A stretch of 64,000 nt of DNA from an uncultured Prevotella sp. (GCA_947170725.1 CAMVUM010000001.1:186001-250000); one strand, 5' to 3'. Shown: positions 17,601-27,336, numbered from the stretch's first letter. The notes: generated by a model not told the origin, from the letters alone. A program made the numbers and translations.

Positions 17601-19930
17601 TAAACAAATACCCTGCAATCCTTTACGCTCTCGGGCGCACCCTGTTCGGCTCGCGGCAGATATTCTATTCCCGTCACGGTCTCCGTGGCTCCGAGGTCGA
17701 TGACGAGCAGATGGGGTAGGGCGGCACCCTTTGCCGTCTGCCAATATGTTGACTCCTGAAGGTCGAAAGCCTTGTCGCCCGTGTTGTTTCCGCGTTCGTT
17801 TTCGCTGTCGGCATACTTGACCGACCACTGTTCGCGGCTCAGACGTTTGCCGTTGGCGCCAAGCAGATAGATTTCGGCTATGGAAACGGCATTGCCCGAA
17901 TGTACGCTCTTACACTCGATGGCCACATAGCGGCCTTTGGCTTGAGCGGCAAAAGCGACACGTTGCCATCCGTTGCCGGCTGCAAAAGAGGTGGTGAGAA
18001 CGGGGAAAGTCGCGTTGAGGTCAGGACGGTCTTTGGGATTGTTGTGCTTGACGGCCTTCTCGCGGTTCAGTTTGTTCAATTCCGGATGGTCCTGACAGAA
18101 CGCCGTCGGTTCCCCCTTCGGACCAACGATGTCGAGGACAATCACTTCGTTATTGCCTTTCTTAAGCCAGCACCCCGGAACGTAGAGTGTCTGCTGCGGA
18201 CCGATGTTCCAGAACCGGCCGATGGCGTGGCCGTTGACCCACACCTGTCCTTTGCCGAAGGCTTCGGTATTGATAAATGTGTCGCCTGGTTTCTTCAATT
18301 TAAATTCGCCGCGGAAATATCCGCCGTTGCTTGTTATTGTCTCGCGGCGTTTCACGTCATCATGTCCCTGAACCATCTCTTTCTTTATCGCGTCGTATTC
18401 GTCGGCTATGGTCTGTATGAGCCAGTTTTTCAGATTCCATGTAACTTCGTTGCCGTTGATTTCGGCCTGTATGGTCACATCGCGGGTGATGCCCTTGTGG
18501 TCTTTGATGGCACGTCCGAAGTTGATGCGTCCCATAGCTTCTACGAGTATGACAAGAGCATCGCCTTTCTTTACGGCGGGCATAAGCAGGGTCTTCTCGT
18601 TCTTCACGCGGTCAATCTTTCCGATGTAGCGACCGTTGACGAACACCTGGGCGAAGTCATGGCAGTCGTTCAGCGTTAGCAGGCTCTTCACAGGAACCTC
18701 GGGCAGCTTTGCGGTGTATTTCACCATGCCCCAACCTGTGTCCATATCCTCCATCGTGAGCACGTCGCGGCTCTCGCGCTCGGCTGTCACGAGGTCGTTG
18801 AGGCTCATCACGCGTTCCATCCGGAACTCAGGCACGCTTATCAGCGGCATCGGTGCCGAGGGCACAGCGGGCAGTTTCCCGTCGGCATGTTTCTCCATTA
18901 CCTTGCGCAGTTCGTAGTATTTCGGTGTTGCCTGACCGTACTCGTTGATGGGCGCGTCGTAGTCATAGCTTGTAACGTCGGGGGCGAAACCGGGCGAGTT
19001 TGCTCCAGCCCAGTGGCCGAACGACGTTCCGCCGTGGGTCATGTAGAGCGAGAATGATATGCCTTTTGACAGCATCTTGTCTATTCCGGCGGTCATCTTT
19101 TCGGCCGGACGCGTCTCGTGGCGTGCTCCCCACTTGTCGAACCATCCGCTCCAGAATTCAGAGCACATCAGCGGAGACGTGGGACGTAGTTCTTTCAGCC
19201 GCTTGAACTGGCTGTCGATGTCGGCTCCCGTGCCGAAGTTCATTGTCCAGACGAGGTCGTCAAGCCCGTTCTTCGTGAAGTTGCTCGCCCAATCACATTG
19301 GAAGAGTGTAACGTCGTTGAAGCCAGATTCGCGCACGATGTCGCGTATGGCGCTCACGTAAGGCTTGTCCTCACCGTATGAACCATATTCGTTTTCAACC
19401 TGCACCATGATGATGGGGCCGCCGCGTTGTATTGTCAGCGGAGCGAGTTGCTCGCCCACTTTCTGCTCGAACAGTCTGACGCGTTCCATGAAATAAGGGT
19501 CTTGCTCGCGCAGACGGATGTCTTTCTTCTTCAGCAGCCACCACGGCAGACCGCCCATCTCCCACTCTGCACAGACGTAGGGGCCTGGGCGCACGATGAC
19601 ATACATGCCGTTTTTCTGAGCCAGACGGCAGAATTCGGCCACGTCGTTCTGGCCTGTGAAGTCGAAGACGCCCTCCTGCTGTTCGTGGATGTTCCAGAAG
19701 ACATAGAGGCAGAGCGTGTTCATGCCCAGTGCCTTGCACATCCTGATGCGGTGTTCCCAATAGGGGCGGGGGATGCGCGGATAGTGTACTTCGGCTGCCT
19801 TGATGACGAAAGGCTTGCCGTTGAGCAGAAACGTCTTGTCGCCGACGGCGAATGTTCCTGCTGTGTTCTTTGCCGGCGACGGCTGTATGAAAGCCAGCGT
19901 CAGCAGTAGCGAAATCAGTAGTTTTTTCAT
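17597..19930 (-). CDS. Beta-galactosidase, glycoside hydrolase family 35
   Basis: The start at 19930 gives 777 aa with a signal peptide (MKKLLISLLLTLAFIQPSPA). The GH35 barrel holds the signature GGPIIMVQVENEYG, with the predicted acid/base Glu181, and SEFWSGW with the predicted nucleophile Glu258. Beta-sandwich domains follow, and the C-terminal 130 residues resemble an F5/8 type C carbohydrate-binding domain. The enzyme should release terminal beta-galactose in the periplasm. It is the last gene of a minus-strand glycosidase run. It has its own -7 box and a LacI-type palindrome upstream, so it may be controlled separately. Confidence 0.92.
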   Translation of the reverse strand: MKKLLISLLLTLAFIQPSPAKNTAGTFAVGDKTFLLNGKPFVIKAAEVHYPRIPRPYWEHRIRMCKALGMNTLCLYVFWNIHEQQEGVFDFTGQNDVAEFCRLAQKNGMYVIVRPGPYVCAEWEMGGLPWWLLKKKDIRLREQDPYFMERVRLFEQKVGEQLAPLTIQRGGPIIMVQVENEYGSYGEDKPYVSAIRDIVRESGFNDVTLFQCDWASNFTKNGLDDLVWTMNFGTGADIDSQFKRLKELRPTSPLMCSEFWSGWFDKWGARHETRPAEKMTAGIDKMLSKGISFSLYMTHGGTSFGHWAGANSPGFAPDVTSYDYDAPINEYGQATPKYYELRKVMEKHADGKLPAVPSAPMPLISVPEFRMERVMSLNDLVTAERESRDVLTMEDMDTGWGMVKYTAKLPEVPVKSLLTLNDCHDFAQVFVNGRYIGKIDRVKNEKTLLMPAVKKGDALVILVEAMGRINFGRAIKDHKGITRDVTIQAEINGNEVTWNLKNWLIQTIADEYDAIKKEMVQGHDDVKRRETITSNGGYFRGEFKLKKPGDTFINTEAFGKGQVWVNGHAIGRFWNIGPQQTLYVPGCWLKKGNNEVIVLDIVGPKGEPTAFCQDHPELNKLNREKAVKHNNPKDRPDLNATFPVLTTSFAAGNGWQRVAFAAQAKGRYVAIECKSVHSGNAVSIAEIYLLGANGKRLSREQWSVKYADSENERGNNTGDKAFDLQESTYWQTAKGAALPHLLVIDLGATETVTGIEYLPRAEQGAPESVKDCRVFVY

Positions 19931-19969
19931 ATTCTGATGATGTTTTGATTGTATGAACATATATGTCAG

Positions 19970-19985
19970 ATGGAACCGGTTCCAT
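19970..19985. promoter_or_regulatory. Perfect 16-bp palindrome, probable LacI-family operator
   Basis: The sequence ATGGAACCGGTTCCAT is fully palindromic with a central CCGG, the usual shape of a LacI/GalR operator. It lies immediately downstream of the minus-strand -7 box at 19996-19989, over the expected transcription start of the GH35 gene. Confidence 0.6.
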
Positions 19986-19988
19986 ACA

Positions 19989-19996
19989 CAAATGTA
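19989..19996 (-). promoter_or_regulatory. -7 promoter box of the GH35 gene
   Basis: The minus strand reads TACATTTG. No clear -33 TTG is present at about 19 nt. The predicted start falls within the adjoining palindrome, giving a leader of about 50 nt. Confidence 0.5.
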
Positions 19997-20020
19997 TGGC
20001 AAACGTATCATCCTATTGTG

Positions 20021-20130
20021 TTACGTGGCTCACGTAACGTATTACACGGCCTGCGTCACACTGTTCACGTCCCATGTAGCAGAATCAGTCTGAAGGATTC
20101 TGATTGTATGTTAAGTGAAAGAGCCGTGAG
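20021..20130. repeat. Degenerate 22-bp palindromic repeat cluster (second copy of the 39.9-kb family)
   Basis: Three degenerate units (20021-20041, 20042-20063, 20064-20085) of the TTACACGGCC...GTAAC type are followed by AAGTGAAAGAGCCGTG (20113-20128). The same arrangement and end sequence occur at 39881-39987. Confidence 0.6.
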
Positions 20131-20168
20131 ACCGTATTGGTATATTACTATTCCGGACCAAAGATACG

Positions 20169-22028
20169 CTATCTGAAAGAGTATGTGAGCCGGTCTACTG
20201 TGGTCTTCTGCCTTGCCGTCAGGATTATGCGGAACATCTGTTTGCCCCATACGCCTTGCAGCAGGGCGTCCGTCATAGGGCTGATGTCCTCCACGGAAGC
20301 CTCAATCCGGCGTGAGTCGTAGACCATGTGGCGGTTGCCGAGTGTGATGAGGCCTGCCTCAGACGTGTCCGGCCGGATGGTGGTGAGCAGCATCAGGCGG
20401 ACCGGTTCGCGACATTCCCTCAAACGGTAGTCTTCCGTAATCTCCACGCCGCCGGCCTTTACGCTCACTGTACGCTTCCATGAGTCTACGGTCGCCTCCT
20501 CCGGATAGGCTCCCGCAATGTCGAGCGTCAGCGTTCCTTTCTTGCGGCTGACGACCTTTGCTGCATATTGACGACCTTCTTTCTGCATCACGCCGTTGAT
20601 GAGCGGCAGATTGTGGTAGGCCGACTGCATAGTCCATATTGAATAACGGTCTTTTCCGAATGTGGCCGAAGTATATTCGCCTACACCCGCGTCAATGATG
20701 AGAGGACTGCCGTCGGCATAGACAATTAAGTTGCCTACGTCGTTGTGATTGTGGCTCTCGTCGTTCGTTCCGCCTTTCATTGCCACGAAGAAGCTGCCGC
20801 GGCGCGCCGTCATGACTTGCAGATCGGGCAGCCACGTGTCCTTTGTATGCGGTTCGTGCGGCGTGGCGGCCATGGCCGCCTTGATGTCACGTAGCATGAA
20901 CAGCTCGCGTCCGAGTGCGGGGAAGTTTCCGCTGCGGTCGTAGAGTGGGGCGGGGGCGTTGAAGAGATTGTTCTCGCGGGCTATGTGGGCGGCAAATCCG
21001 AGCATGACGGGGTCCTGTGTGTCCAGGGCGATGGGAAGGACGATGTCCGGCTGCGCCTGCATGCGGTTGTTGTGGGCGTCGGCAAAATTGACGCAATAGC
21101 CACCGCCGATATACATCTTATATATATAAGCAAGCATTTGGCGGACCTTCGGCGTCATGAGGTCGGCCCTGCCGTCCGTAGCCAGCCGCAGCAGACGGAT
21201 GCACTCGTAGAGCGAAGCTGCCGCACGGTCCCAGTAGCCGGTGCCCTCGTCGCATCCGCCGTCTGCGGGATAGGCGTCGGTGAACGCTTCCATCGCCTTG
21301 ACAATCTGACCTACGGCTTCTGTCTTGCGGGCACTGTCCCGCTCGCAGATGAGCACGCAGGTGAGCCAGTTGGAACATATCCATGGGTTCCAGTTCATGC
21401 CCGCTTTCTTCCACCAGTAGTTTTTGGCTACGGCAGGACGGAGTATCCTGCGTGTTATTTCATCGTCGATATGGCGACTGAATCCAGGTGCGAATGCCTC
21501 TAATTGCGGTTCAAGCATGTATCTTGTCCATGCTATCAGCCCGGCCGTCTCGGCATTGAAGAGGTCGACGGTCTGGTCGGAAGCTACGGGAAACCGCTTT
21601 CCGTAGTGGGCCGGTATGCCCCACCATGTCTCTTCGCAAAAACTTCCAATACCGTTTATGATGTCAGGAGTGAACCGTCTCTTTCCTTCGGCAATCTCTG
21701 CCATTACGAGGGCTGCCAGCTGGCGGCGTTTTGCGAAGCTGGCGGCTTCATAGCGTGTACGGTTGCCGTTGGTCTTGAATTCGGCGAACGATGTTAGTGG
21801 AAGAGTTGTCCATGGTTGTCCGAGATATTGTTCGCCATAGTTGATATAGCTCTTGCGCATAGCCTCCGGCACGGAGTCACGCCAAAACGCATCGTCCGCT
21901 TTTGGCAGAGGGGCGAAACGGTCGGGACTGGCCGGCAGCTCTATCTTGTCAAACGACGGCTGCGCCATACCCGCCGTGTGGCAGTATATGGCGCAGGCAG
22001 CGCAAATGATTATTTTCTTTATGTTCAT
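20169..22028 (-). CDS. Heparinase II/III-family secreted protein
   Basis: The 619-aa product has a signal peptide ending near GMAQ. An alpha-helical barrel (about 60-370, rich in Trp and Tyr) is followed by a beta-sandwich with the signature NDESHNHNDVGNLIVY (about 417-432) and IDAGVGEYT. This is the heparinase II/III-like layout of polysaccharide lyases that cleave uronic-acid-containing glycans. Its neighbours suggest a plant or bacterial uronic polysaccharide rather than heparin. The exact substrate cannot be read from the sequence. It lies 45 bp after the DUF2264 gene and is probably in the same operon. Confidence 0.8.
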   Translation of the reverse strand: MNIKKIIICAACAIYCHTAGMAQPSFDKIELPASPDRFAPLPKADDAFWRDSVPEAMRKSYINYGEQYLGQPWTTLPLTSFAEFKTNGNRTRYEAASFAKRRQLAALVMAEIAEGKRRFTPDIINGIGSFCEETWWGIPAHYGKRFPVASDQTVDLFNAETAGLIAWTRYMLEPQLEAFAPGFSRHIDDEITRRILRPAVAKNYWWKKAGMNWNPWICSNWLTCVLICERDSARKTEAVGQIVKAMEAFTDAYPADGGCDEGTGYWDRAAASLYECIRLLRLATDGRADLMTPKVRQMLAYIYKMYIGGGYCVNFADAHNNRMQAQPDIVLPIALDTQDPVMLGFAAHIARENNLFNAPAPLYDRSGNFPALGRELFMLRDIKAAMAATPHEPHTKDTWLPDLQVMTARRGSFFVAMKGGTNDESHNHNDVGNLIVYADGSPLIIDAGVGEYTSATFGKDRYSIWTMQSAYHNLPLINGVMQKEGRQYAAKVVSRKKGTLTLDIAGAYPEEATVDSWKRTVSVKAGGVEITEDYRLRECREPVRLMLLTTIRPDTSEAGLITLGNRHMVYDSRRIEASVEDISPMTDALLQGVWGKQMFRIILTARQKTTVDRLTYSFR

Positions 22029-22073
22029 ATATGATGAAAAGGAAATTGTCAGGCGGTTTGAGATGATTGTGTA

Positions 22074-23327
22074 TCACCACTTGTCTTTTGTCTTGATGTT
22101 GTCTTCCCAACGGTGGTCCTTCGGGAACGGCTGTCCTCCCCATGCCTTGACCTGTGTCCACGGCTGTGGAGCGTCTGTCCAGAAGGGATGTGAGGCGGGC
22201 AAACCGAGAGGCATGAAAGCCAGCGAGGTCATATAGAGCGACCCGTTGTTGGTGTACCAGTCGGCCGTCTCGGGCTGATGTCCGCAGAATCCGATGGTCA
22301 GAAAACCACCTTCGTTGAAGTTGTTCTGCATGTCGAACATGCGGTGGAGAACCTTTGTCAGAGCCGAGCGCACCTGGCCGTTGGTCAGGTCTTGCGGAAG
22401 TTTTTCGTACCATGCCATCAGAGCCAGCGGCTGCATGGCTGCCATGCGGTATGGCGTGCTGCGCCCTATGACGGGGAAAGTCCCTTCGGGCGAGATGAAA
22501 CGTTCTAGGATGATGGCATACTTCTGTGCACGTTTGAGGGCGCGATCATGGAATTTCCGGTAGTCCAGCCGCGTGTTGGCCTTGGCGTCGACCATGGCCT
22601 GAAGCGTTTCGAGATACATCGCGTGGAAAACATAGCTGGAATAATAGTCGAAAGCGAAGTCCGGGCCGTCGGCATACCAGCCGTCCCCGACATACCACTC
22701 CTCCACCTTGCGGCAGGCTGTGTTGACGCGGAATTGGTCATATCCGGCGCCCGCCTTTGCCATGAAACTCTCGATTATGGAGGAGAAGAGGAACCAGTTG
22801 GTGTACGGCGGGTCAATCTTCCGCAGGCGGGTGAACTCCTTTATGTAGCGTTCCTTGGTCTCCTTGTCGAGCGGAATCCACAACTGGTTGTAGGCGCGGA
22901 GGAAACTCTCGGCAATATATGCGGCGTCGACGAGGTTCTGACCTGTGCGTCCCCAGCAGAGATAGTCCGGCGAGGAAGGGTCAACGGCGTTTCTGTATGA
23001 CAGCAAAGCCCATTCGCGCAGCTGGCGGCGCTGCTTCCCCTCTGCTGTCTCGTCGTCCGGAAGAGATATCCAAGGGGCTATTCCGGCCATGAGACGGCCG
23101 AACGTCTCCATGTAGACCACGCTGCGGTCGCGCTTGTCAAAGGACGGGCTGAACTCCGTCTGCATGTTCTTCTGCAGTTCGCCGCGGGCCATGTTCTCCA
23201 ACACGGGTTGTGCCATCTTGTACGCCAGGGCGCACCAATATTCGCGGTCGCTCTGCTGGGCTTTCTTCTTTGCTACGATGCCGGTCGTTACGGCCAGCAT
23301 GGCGATGATGATAAATATCTTTCTCAT
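22074..23327 (-). CDS. DUF2264 protein, GH154-like (possible beta-glucuronidase)
   Basis: The ATG at 23327 gives 417 aa with a signal peptide (MRKIFIIIAMLAVTTGIVA). The body is an (alpha/alpha) barrel with the DUF2264 segments ETFGRLMAGIAPW, PYTNWFLFSS and DGWYADGPDFAFDYYSSYVFH. To my recollection family GH154 was created for DUF2264 proteins with beta-glucuronidase activity on arabinogalactan proteins. The activity here is an inference. It is clustered with GH30, GH127 and GH35, which fits arabinogalactan breakdown. A 211-bp spacer separates it from GH30 upstream. Confidence 0.72.
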   Translation of the reverse strand: MRKIFIIIAMLAVTTGIVAKKKAQQSDREYWCALAYKMAQPVLENMARGELQKNMQTEFSPSFDKRDRSVVYMETFGRLMAGIAPWISLPDDETAEGKQRRQLREWALLSYRNAVDPSSPDYLCWGRTGQNLVDAAYIAESFLRAYNQLWIPLDKETKERYIKEFTRLRKIDPPYTNWFLFSSIIESFMAKAGAGYDQFRVNTACRKVEEWYVGDGWYADGPDFAFDYYSSYVFHAMYLETLQAMVDAKANTRLDYRKFHDRALKRAQKYAIILERFISPEGTFPVIGRSTPYRMAAMQPLALMAWYEKLPQDLTNGQVRSALTKVLHRMFDMQNNFNEGGFLTIGFCGHQPETADWYTNNGSLYMTSLAFMPLGLPASHPFWTDAPQPWTQVKAWGGQPFPKDHRWEDNIKTKDKW

Positions 23328-23547
23328 TTTGTTCAATGTTTATCTGAATGTCTTTTTATTTGCTTTTTATCTTGATTTCGCTGCTTATTGGTCCGCTGCA
23401 CCACAGCGCCGGTCTTGAGCAGGGCATGAGCTTCGTCCGGCTCACGTCCGGCGATGTAGGGATGTTTGCCGGTCTTCTCCATTGCTCCGATGTCTTGCTG
23501 GAACACTCGTCGAAGAGCAGATGATAGTTATGGGCATGTGCGTGGAA

Positions 23548-25047
23548 TTACTTTTCAGTGAATGTATTGAAGGAATGTGGCCTCAATATGGCGTTGAGGT
23601 AACGTTTGCCAAACTGTACGGTAATTGTTTTCTCATTGTCATTGAAGTTACCAGCTATGACTACACGTTTGTTTTGGGGCGTCACGAACACGATGACAGG
23701 TGTCCTACCGTTGGATTCCGCCTCCTTGTAAGCAACCATGCGACTGCCTGGGACGACCGTGTTGGAGAAGTGTTTCACGGCATAATATTCCGGTGTATAG
23801 CGGTGGCGGCGTGTCTTTGAGTCAACCTGAACAAGTGCGTTCTGCCGCCATCCCCAAGGGCTTTCACCGTTGTCGGCGAGGATGAAGTTCCAGATGTAGT
23901 ATTCCTCACACCCTTTTCCTATGTAGTCGCAGAGGAGCATGAACGTGTGTTCACCCGCTTTCCAATCCATGGAACCGTTGCCGCATTCGCTCTCCGTTGA
24001 AACCAGTTTCAGATGTGGATATTTCTTACGCATTGCGGTGAGGTTCTCCCGGCCCTCCCATTGGAAACCGAGGCCTCCAACACAGTCTTTCAGCTCTCCG
24101 ACAATCCTGTCGACATAGTCTGTCCGGTTGGTGTTGAACGTCCCGAGATACAGTTTCACTTCGGGATGGCGCTTTCTCAGTGTAGGGGCGAGATAGTTAC
24201 GGTTGAAGCGTATTGTTCCGTCGGCCGTCCAGGCGCATCCTGGGTAGGGCGTGTATGAATATGCTTCGTTCTGATACATGACCATGTCGATGGTTATTCC
24301 CTGTTCCTTATAAAGATCGATGAAGCGGCAGAACATGTCGGCGTATGCCTGCAGATAGCGCGGGTCCTGTATCATATAGTTTGACGTGGCCAGCTTTGCG
24401 GGAAACTTTCCTTTCTGTTGACCGGCCATTTCGATCTCTTTCGGATCAATGTCGGCTGCATTTCCGAACAGAAGATAGTCCGTGCGCGGGTCGAGATTGT
24501 TGTATTTGCTGCTGCGCACGGGATAGTCCTGATTGATTTTCATCCATGCGGGCGGGCTCCACGGAGACATCCAGAAGGTCATGTCCGGATTGTATTTCAT
24601 TGCGGCACGCATTAGTGGGATTATGTTCCGTTTGTCGCGTTCGATGTTGAAGTGTCGCAGTTCAAAGTCGCCGGGAACGTCACTGCATGAATACCATGAA
24701 CGGGAATAGTCGTTGGCGTTCATCGACAGCCGTCCGCGGGTGAAACGCAGGTCGCCGTCCGGAGCGAAAATGCCGTGCATGATTTCTTCCTGAACATCAC
24801 GGCTGAGCATATTGAGAGCGTCCCAGTCAAGTTCGTTGAAGCATGTTCCCCATGCCTTGAACTCCAGTCCCGATTCTGTTCCGGTGACAGTGAGTGATGG
24901 TTTGGCGGCAGCTTTAGCCTGAAGGGCTGTTCTGGATGTTTTCCAAAAACTGCCGTCTTGACTTGTCACGGTGTTGAATGTCTGTGCTGTGGCTGTTATG
25001 GCCGTTGCTGCCATGACGAGCGGAAGGAATGAATGTCTGATGTTCAT
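23548..25047 (-). CDS. Glycoside hydrolase family 30
   Basis: The 499-aa product starts with a signal peptide cut near TATAQ (residue 22). The barrel carries the GH30 landmarks GWGT/AWGTCFNELDW near 65, SPWSPPAWMK near 161, the acid/base motif YQNEA (Glu261) and the nucleophile segment STESECGNG (Glu352). A small beta domain closes the protein. GH30 members act on beta-1,6-galactan, beta-1,6-glucan, xylan or glucosylceramide. Next to GH127, GH35 and a GH154-like gene, an exo-beta-1,6-galactan role is plausible. The 211 bases downstream (23337-23547) have coding-like composition but no complete gene. Confidence 0.85.
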   Translation of the reverse strand: MNIRHSFLPLVMAATAITATAQTFNTVTSQDGSFWKTSRTALQAKAAAKPSLTVTGTESGLEFKAWGTCFNELDWDALNMLSRDVQEEIMHGIFAPDGDLRFTRGRLSMNANDYSRSWYSCSDVPGDFELRHFNIERDKRNIIPLMRAAMKYNPDMTFWMSPWSPPAWMKINQDYPVRSSKYNNLDPRTDYLLFGNAADIDPKEIEMAGQQKGKFPAKLATSNYMIQDPRYLQAYADMFCRFIDLYKEQGITIDMVMYQNEAYSYTPYPGCAWTADGTIRFNRNYLAPTLRKRHPEVKLYLGTFNTNRTDYVDRIVGELKDCVGGLGFQWEGRENLTAMRKKYPHLKLVSTESECGNGSMDWKAGEHTFMLLCDYIGKGCEEYYIWNFILADNGESPWGWRQNALVQVDSKTRRHRYTPEYYAVKHFSNTVVPGSRMVAYKEAESNGRTPVIVFVTPQNKRVVIAGNFNDNEKTITVQFGKRYLNAILRPHSFNTFTEK

Positions 25048-25245
25048 GTTTTGTTTGATGTTCTGATAGGTACCGTTCTGTATTCCGTTTTTTTATATTT
25101 ACAGTGGCGTCCGACGTGCCGGAAAGGGAAGGACCGTCTGGTTGGCCCGTATGCTCGAAGAAGTAAAAGATAGCCTATACTACTCGGTAGAATGCCTCGT
25201 TTTACTTTCCTGTTGTGGCCGTTTAACTTGGACACAGACTCTGTT

Positions 25246-27279
25246 CTATTCTCCCAGACCGTCAAAATTCTTGGCCATCCAGACGTCCATACGTCCTGCG
25301 CCGCGGTGGTTCCATGCGTAATAGGGAATGAGCGTGAGGCGTACGTCCTTGGTCCGGAGTGTGCCGTCGGTGTCGATTGAAGCCTCTTGAGCGTTGTCAA
25401 CCGTGATGGCAGTCACGCTGAAGGTCCGGCCATCGCTTTCTGTGTTTCTGATTTTATAGTCTTCGGTTATTAAGAACCGGGGCTGGCGGCTGAGCAGGAC
25501 GTGGTGGCTGTTGAAACCTTCGTTGTCGGCCTGTTCGGCACAGTAGACCAGCGGACCGCGCTCGACGGCAATCTTGCCACGGTTGTCGGCAACTTTTGTG
25601 TTTGCCTTGACGACGCGTGGGAGCATATCGAGGTGGATGCGGATGACGTCGCCACGCTTCCATCGGCGGCTTATGGAGAAATAGCCATCGGCTGTCGGCG
25701 CGTTCTTGACTTCCGTGCCATTGACGGTGACACTGTATTTCGGCGCCGTTTCGTCGTCATAGCTGTAGAGATCGCCTGGCACGACCTGACCGCGCACCCA
25801 TCCGGGGATGCGGACCTTCATCGTGAACTCCTTGCCACGGTTGCGGTCGATTCGTATCGTGATGTCGCCGTTCCATGGATATGCCGTCTCCTGAGTCAGC
25901 GTCACGTTGTGGCCGCCGACCGCCATTGTGGCCGTGTTGGCGGCAAAGAGATTGACATAGAGATTATTGTCGCGGACAGCATAGACGTAGCCGGGAAGCG
26001 AGGGGATGAAACGGCTGAGATTGCTTGGGCAGCAGGCACAGCCAAACCACGGCTGGCGTGTGGTGTTGTTATCTGCATTGAAGGCATAACGACCGTCGGA
26101 AGCCAGCGGGTTGGGATAGAAGAAGCGTCCGCCGTCAACGGACATTCCGCTGATGACACCGTTATATAATGTGCGTTCGAGGCAGTCGATGTATTTGCTC
26201 TCGCCTTTCAGGAGGAACATGCGCTGGAAGAGATAGACCATTGAAATGGCTGCACAAGTCTCGTTATAGGCCGTCAGGTTAGGCAGTTCGTAGTTGCTTC
26301 CGAACGACTCGCCGGCATGACGCGCGCCGACACCGCCTGTGAGATAATATTTTTTCCCGATGATGTTTTCGCAGATTGCGTCTATCGCTTTGATATAGGA
26401 GCTGTCTCCAGTGAGTGCGGCAACGTCGGCCATGCCAGCATACATGTATCCGGCGCGTACGGCGTGACCCACGGCCTCGTTCTGTTCAATTACTGGCTTG
26501 TGGCTCTGGCTGTAGGCGTTCTTGCGTTTTGTCTTACCGCGCATGTCAAGGAAGAATTTCGCTTCGTCAAGATAGCGTTTGTCGCCCGTGAGGACATACA
26601 TCCGTGCCAGCGCCATCTCGGCTATCTGATGGCCTGGGACGACGCATGCCTGTCCTTCTGCCGGGCCTACCTCGCGGATGACGCAGTCGGCATAACGCTT
26701 GACGATGTCGAGAAACTTGCGACTGCCCGTGCTCTGATAGTGGGCGCAGGCTGCGTCGGCCATGTGTCCAAGGTTGTAGAGTTCGTGGCTGAGGTCCTCT
26801 TCCTTGACCCATCGTTGCTGTCCGGCCCAGGGATGAGGCTTTGCGGGATTGATGGTGCGGGCGGTGTAGAGATAGCCGTCCTTCTCCTGTGCGGCGCCGA
26901 CGATGTCGAGCACGCTGTCGATATAAGTTTCCAACCGCTTGTCGGGATAGGTCTGGAGCAGATAGCTCGCGCCCTCTATAGTTTTATAGACGTCAGTATC
27001 GTCGAATGAGAAGCCCATGAACTTGCCGACGTCGTAGGTATCGCTCGGGTTCGCAGCCTTTACGAAATTGGCATATCGTCCCTCGCTTTCGCATTTGCTG
27101 AAGGCCAGTGGTATTGTCGTTTCGCGTGCCGCCTTGATGCGATCGCCCCATAATGTGGCGGGGGTAATCTTTACTGAAGTGAACGCCACGGGTGTGTAGG
27201 GATAGCCATAGTCATTGGTTTGGGCTGTGGCATGGCCGAATGTCAAAGCCGTGGCAAATAGCATGATGTATCCTCTCAT
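25246..27279 (-). CDS. Glycoside hydrolase family 127, beta-L-arabinofuranosidase
   Basis: The 677-aa product has a signal peptide (MRGYIMLFATALTFGHATAQ). Zinc-site residues of GH127 are seen as NETC (Glu340, Cys342) and the CACCPSN motif (Cys416, Cys417). In the characterised HypBA1 the second of these paired cysteines is the nucleophile. The enzyme should release L-arabinofuranose from side chains of plant glycans such as arabinogalactan. It is the promoter-proximal gene of the minus-strand cluster. A candidate TACATTTG box lies 58 nt upstream. Confidence 0.92.
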   Translation of the reverse strand: MRGYIMLFATALTFGHATAQTNDYGYPYTPVAFTSVKITPATLWGDRIKAARETTIPLAFSKCESEGRYANFVKAANPSDTYDVGKFMGFSFDDTDVYKTIEGASYLLQTYPDKRLETYIDSVLDIVGAAQEKDGYLYTARTINPAKPHPWAGQQRWVKEEDLSHELYNLGHMADAACAHYQSTGSRKFLDIVKRYADCVIREVGPAEGQACVVPGHQIAEMALARMYVLTGDKRYLDEAKFFLDMRGKTKRKNAYSQSHKPVIEQNEAVGHAVRAGYMYAGMADVAALTGDSSYIKAIDAICENIIGKKYYLTGGVGARHAGESFGSNYELPNLTAYNETCAAISMVYLFQRMFLLKGESKYIDCLERTLYNGVISGMSVDGGRFFYPNPLASDGRYAFNADNNTTRQPWFGCACCPSNLSRFIPSLPGYVYAVRDNNLYVNLFAANTATMAVGGHNVTLTQETAYPWNGDITIRIDRNRGKEFTMKVRIPGWVRGQVVPGDLYSYDDETAPKYSVTVNGTEVKNAPTADGYFSISRRWKRGDVIRIHLDMLPRVVKANTKVADNRGKIAVERGPLVYCAEQADNEGFNSHHVLLSRQPRFLITEDYKIRNTESDGRTFSVTAITVDNAQEASIDTDGTLRTKDVRLTLIPYYAWNHRGAGRMDVWMAKNFDGLGE

Positions 27280-27336
27280 TTGTTTTATAGTTGTTAGGTA
27301 ATTACTTAGAAAATGATGTAGTAGGTTTTAATTCTA

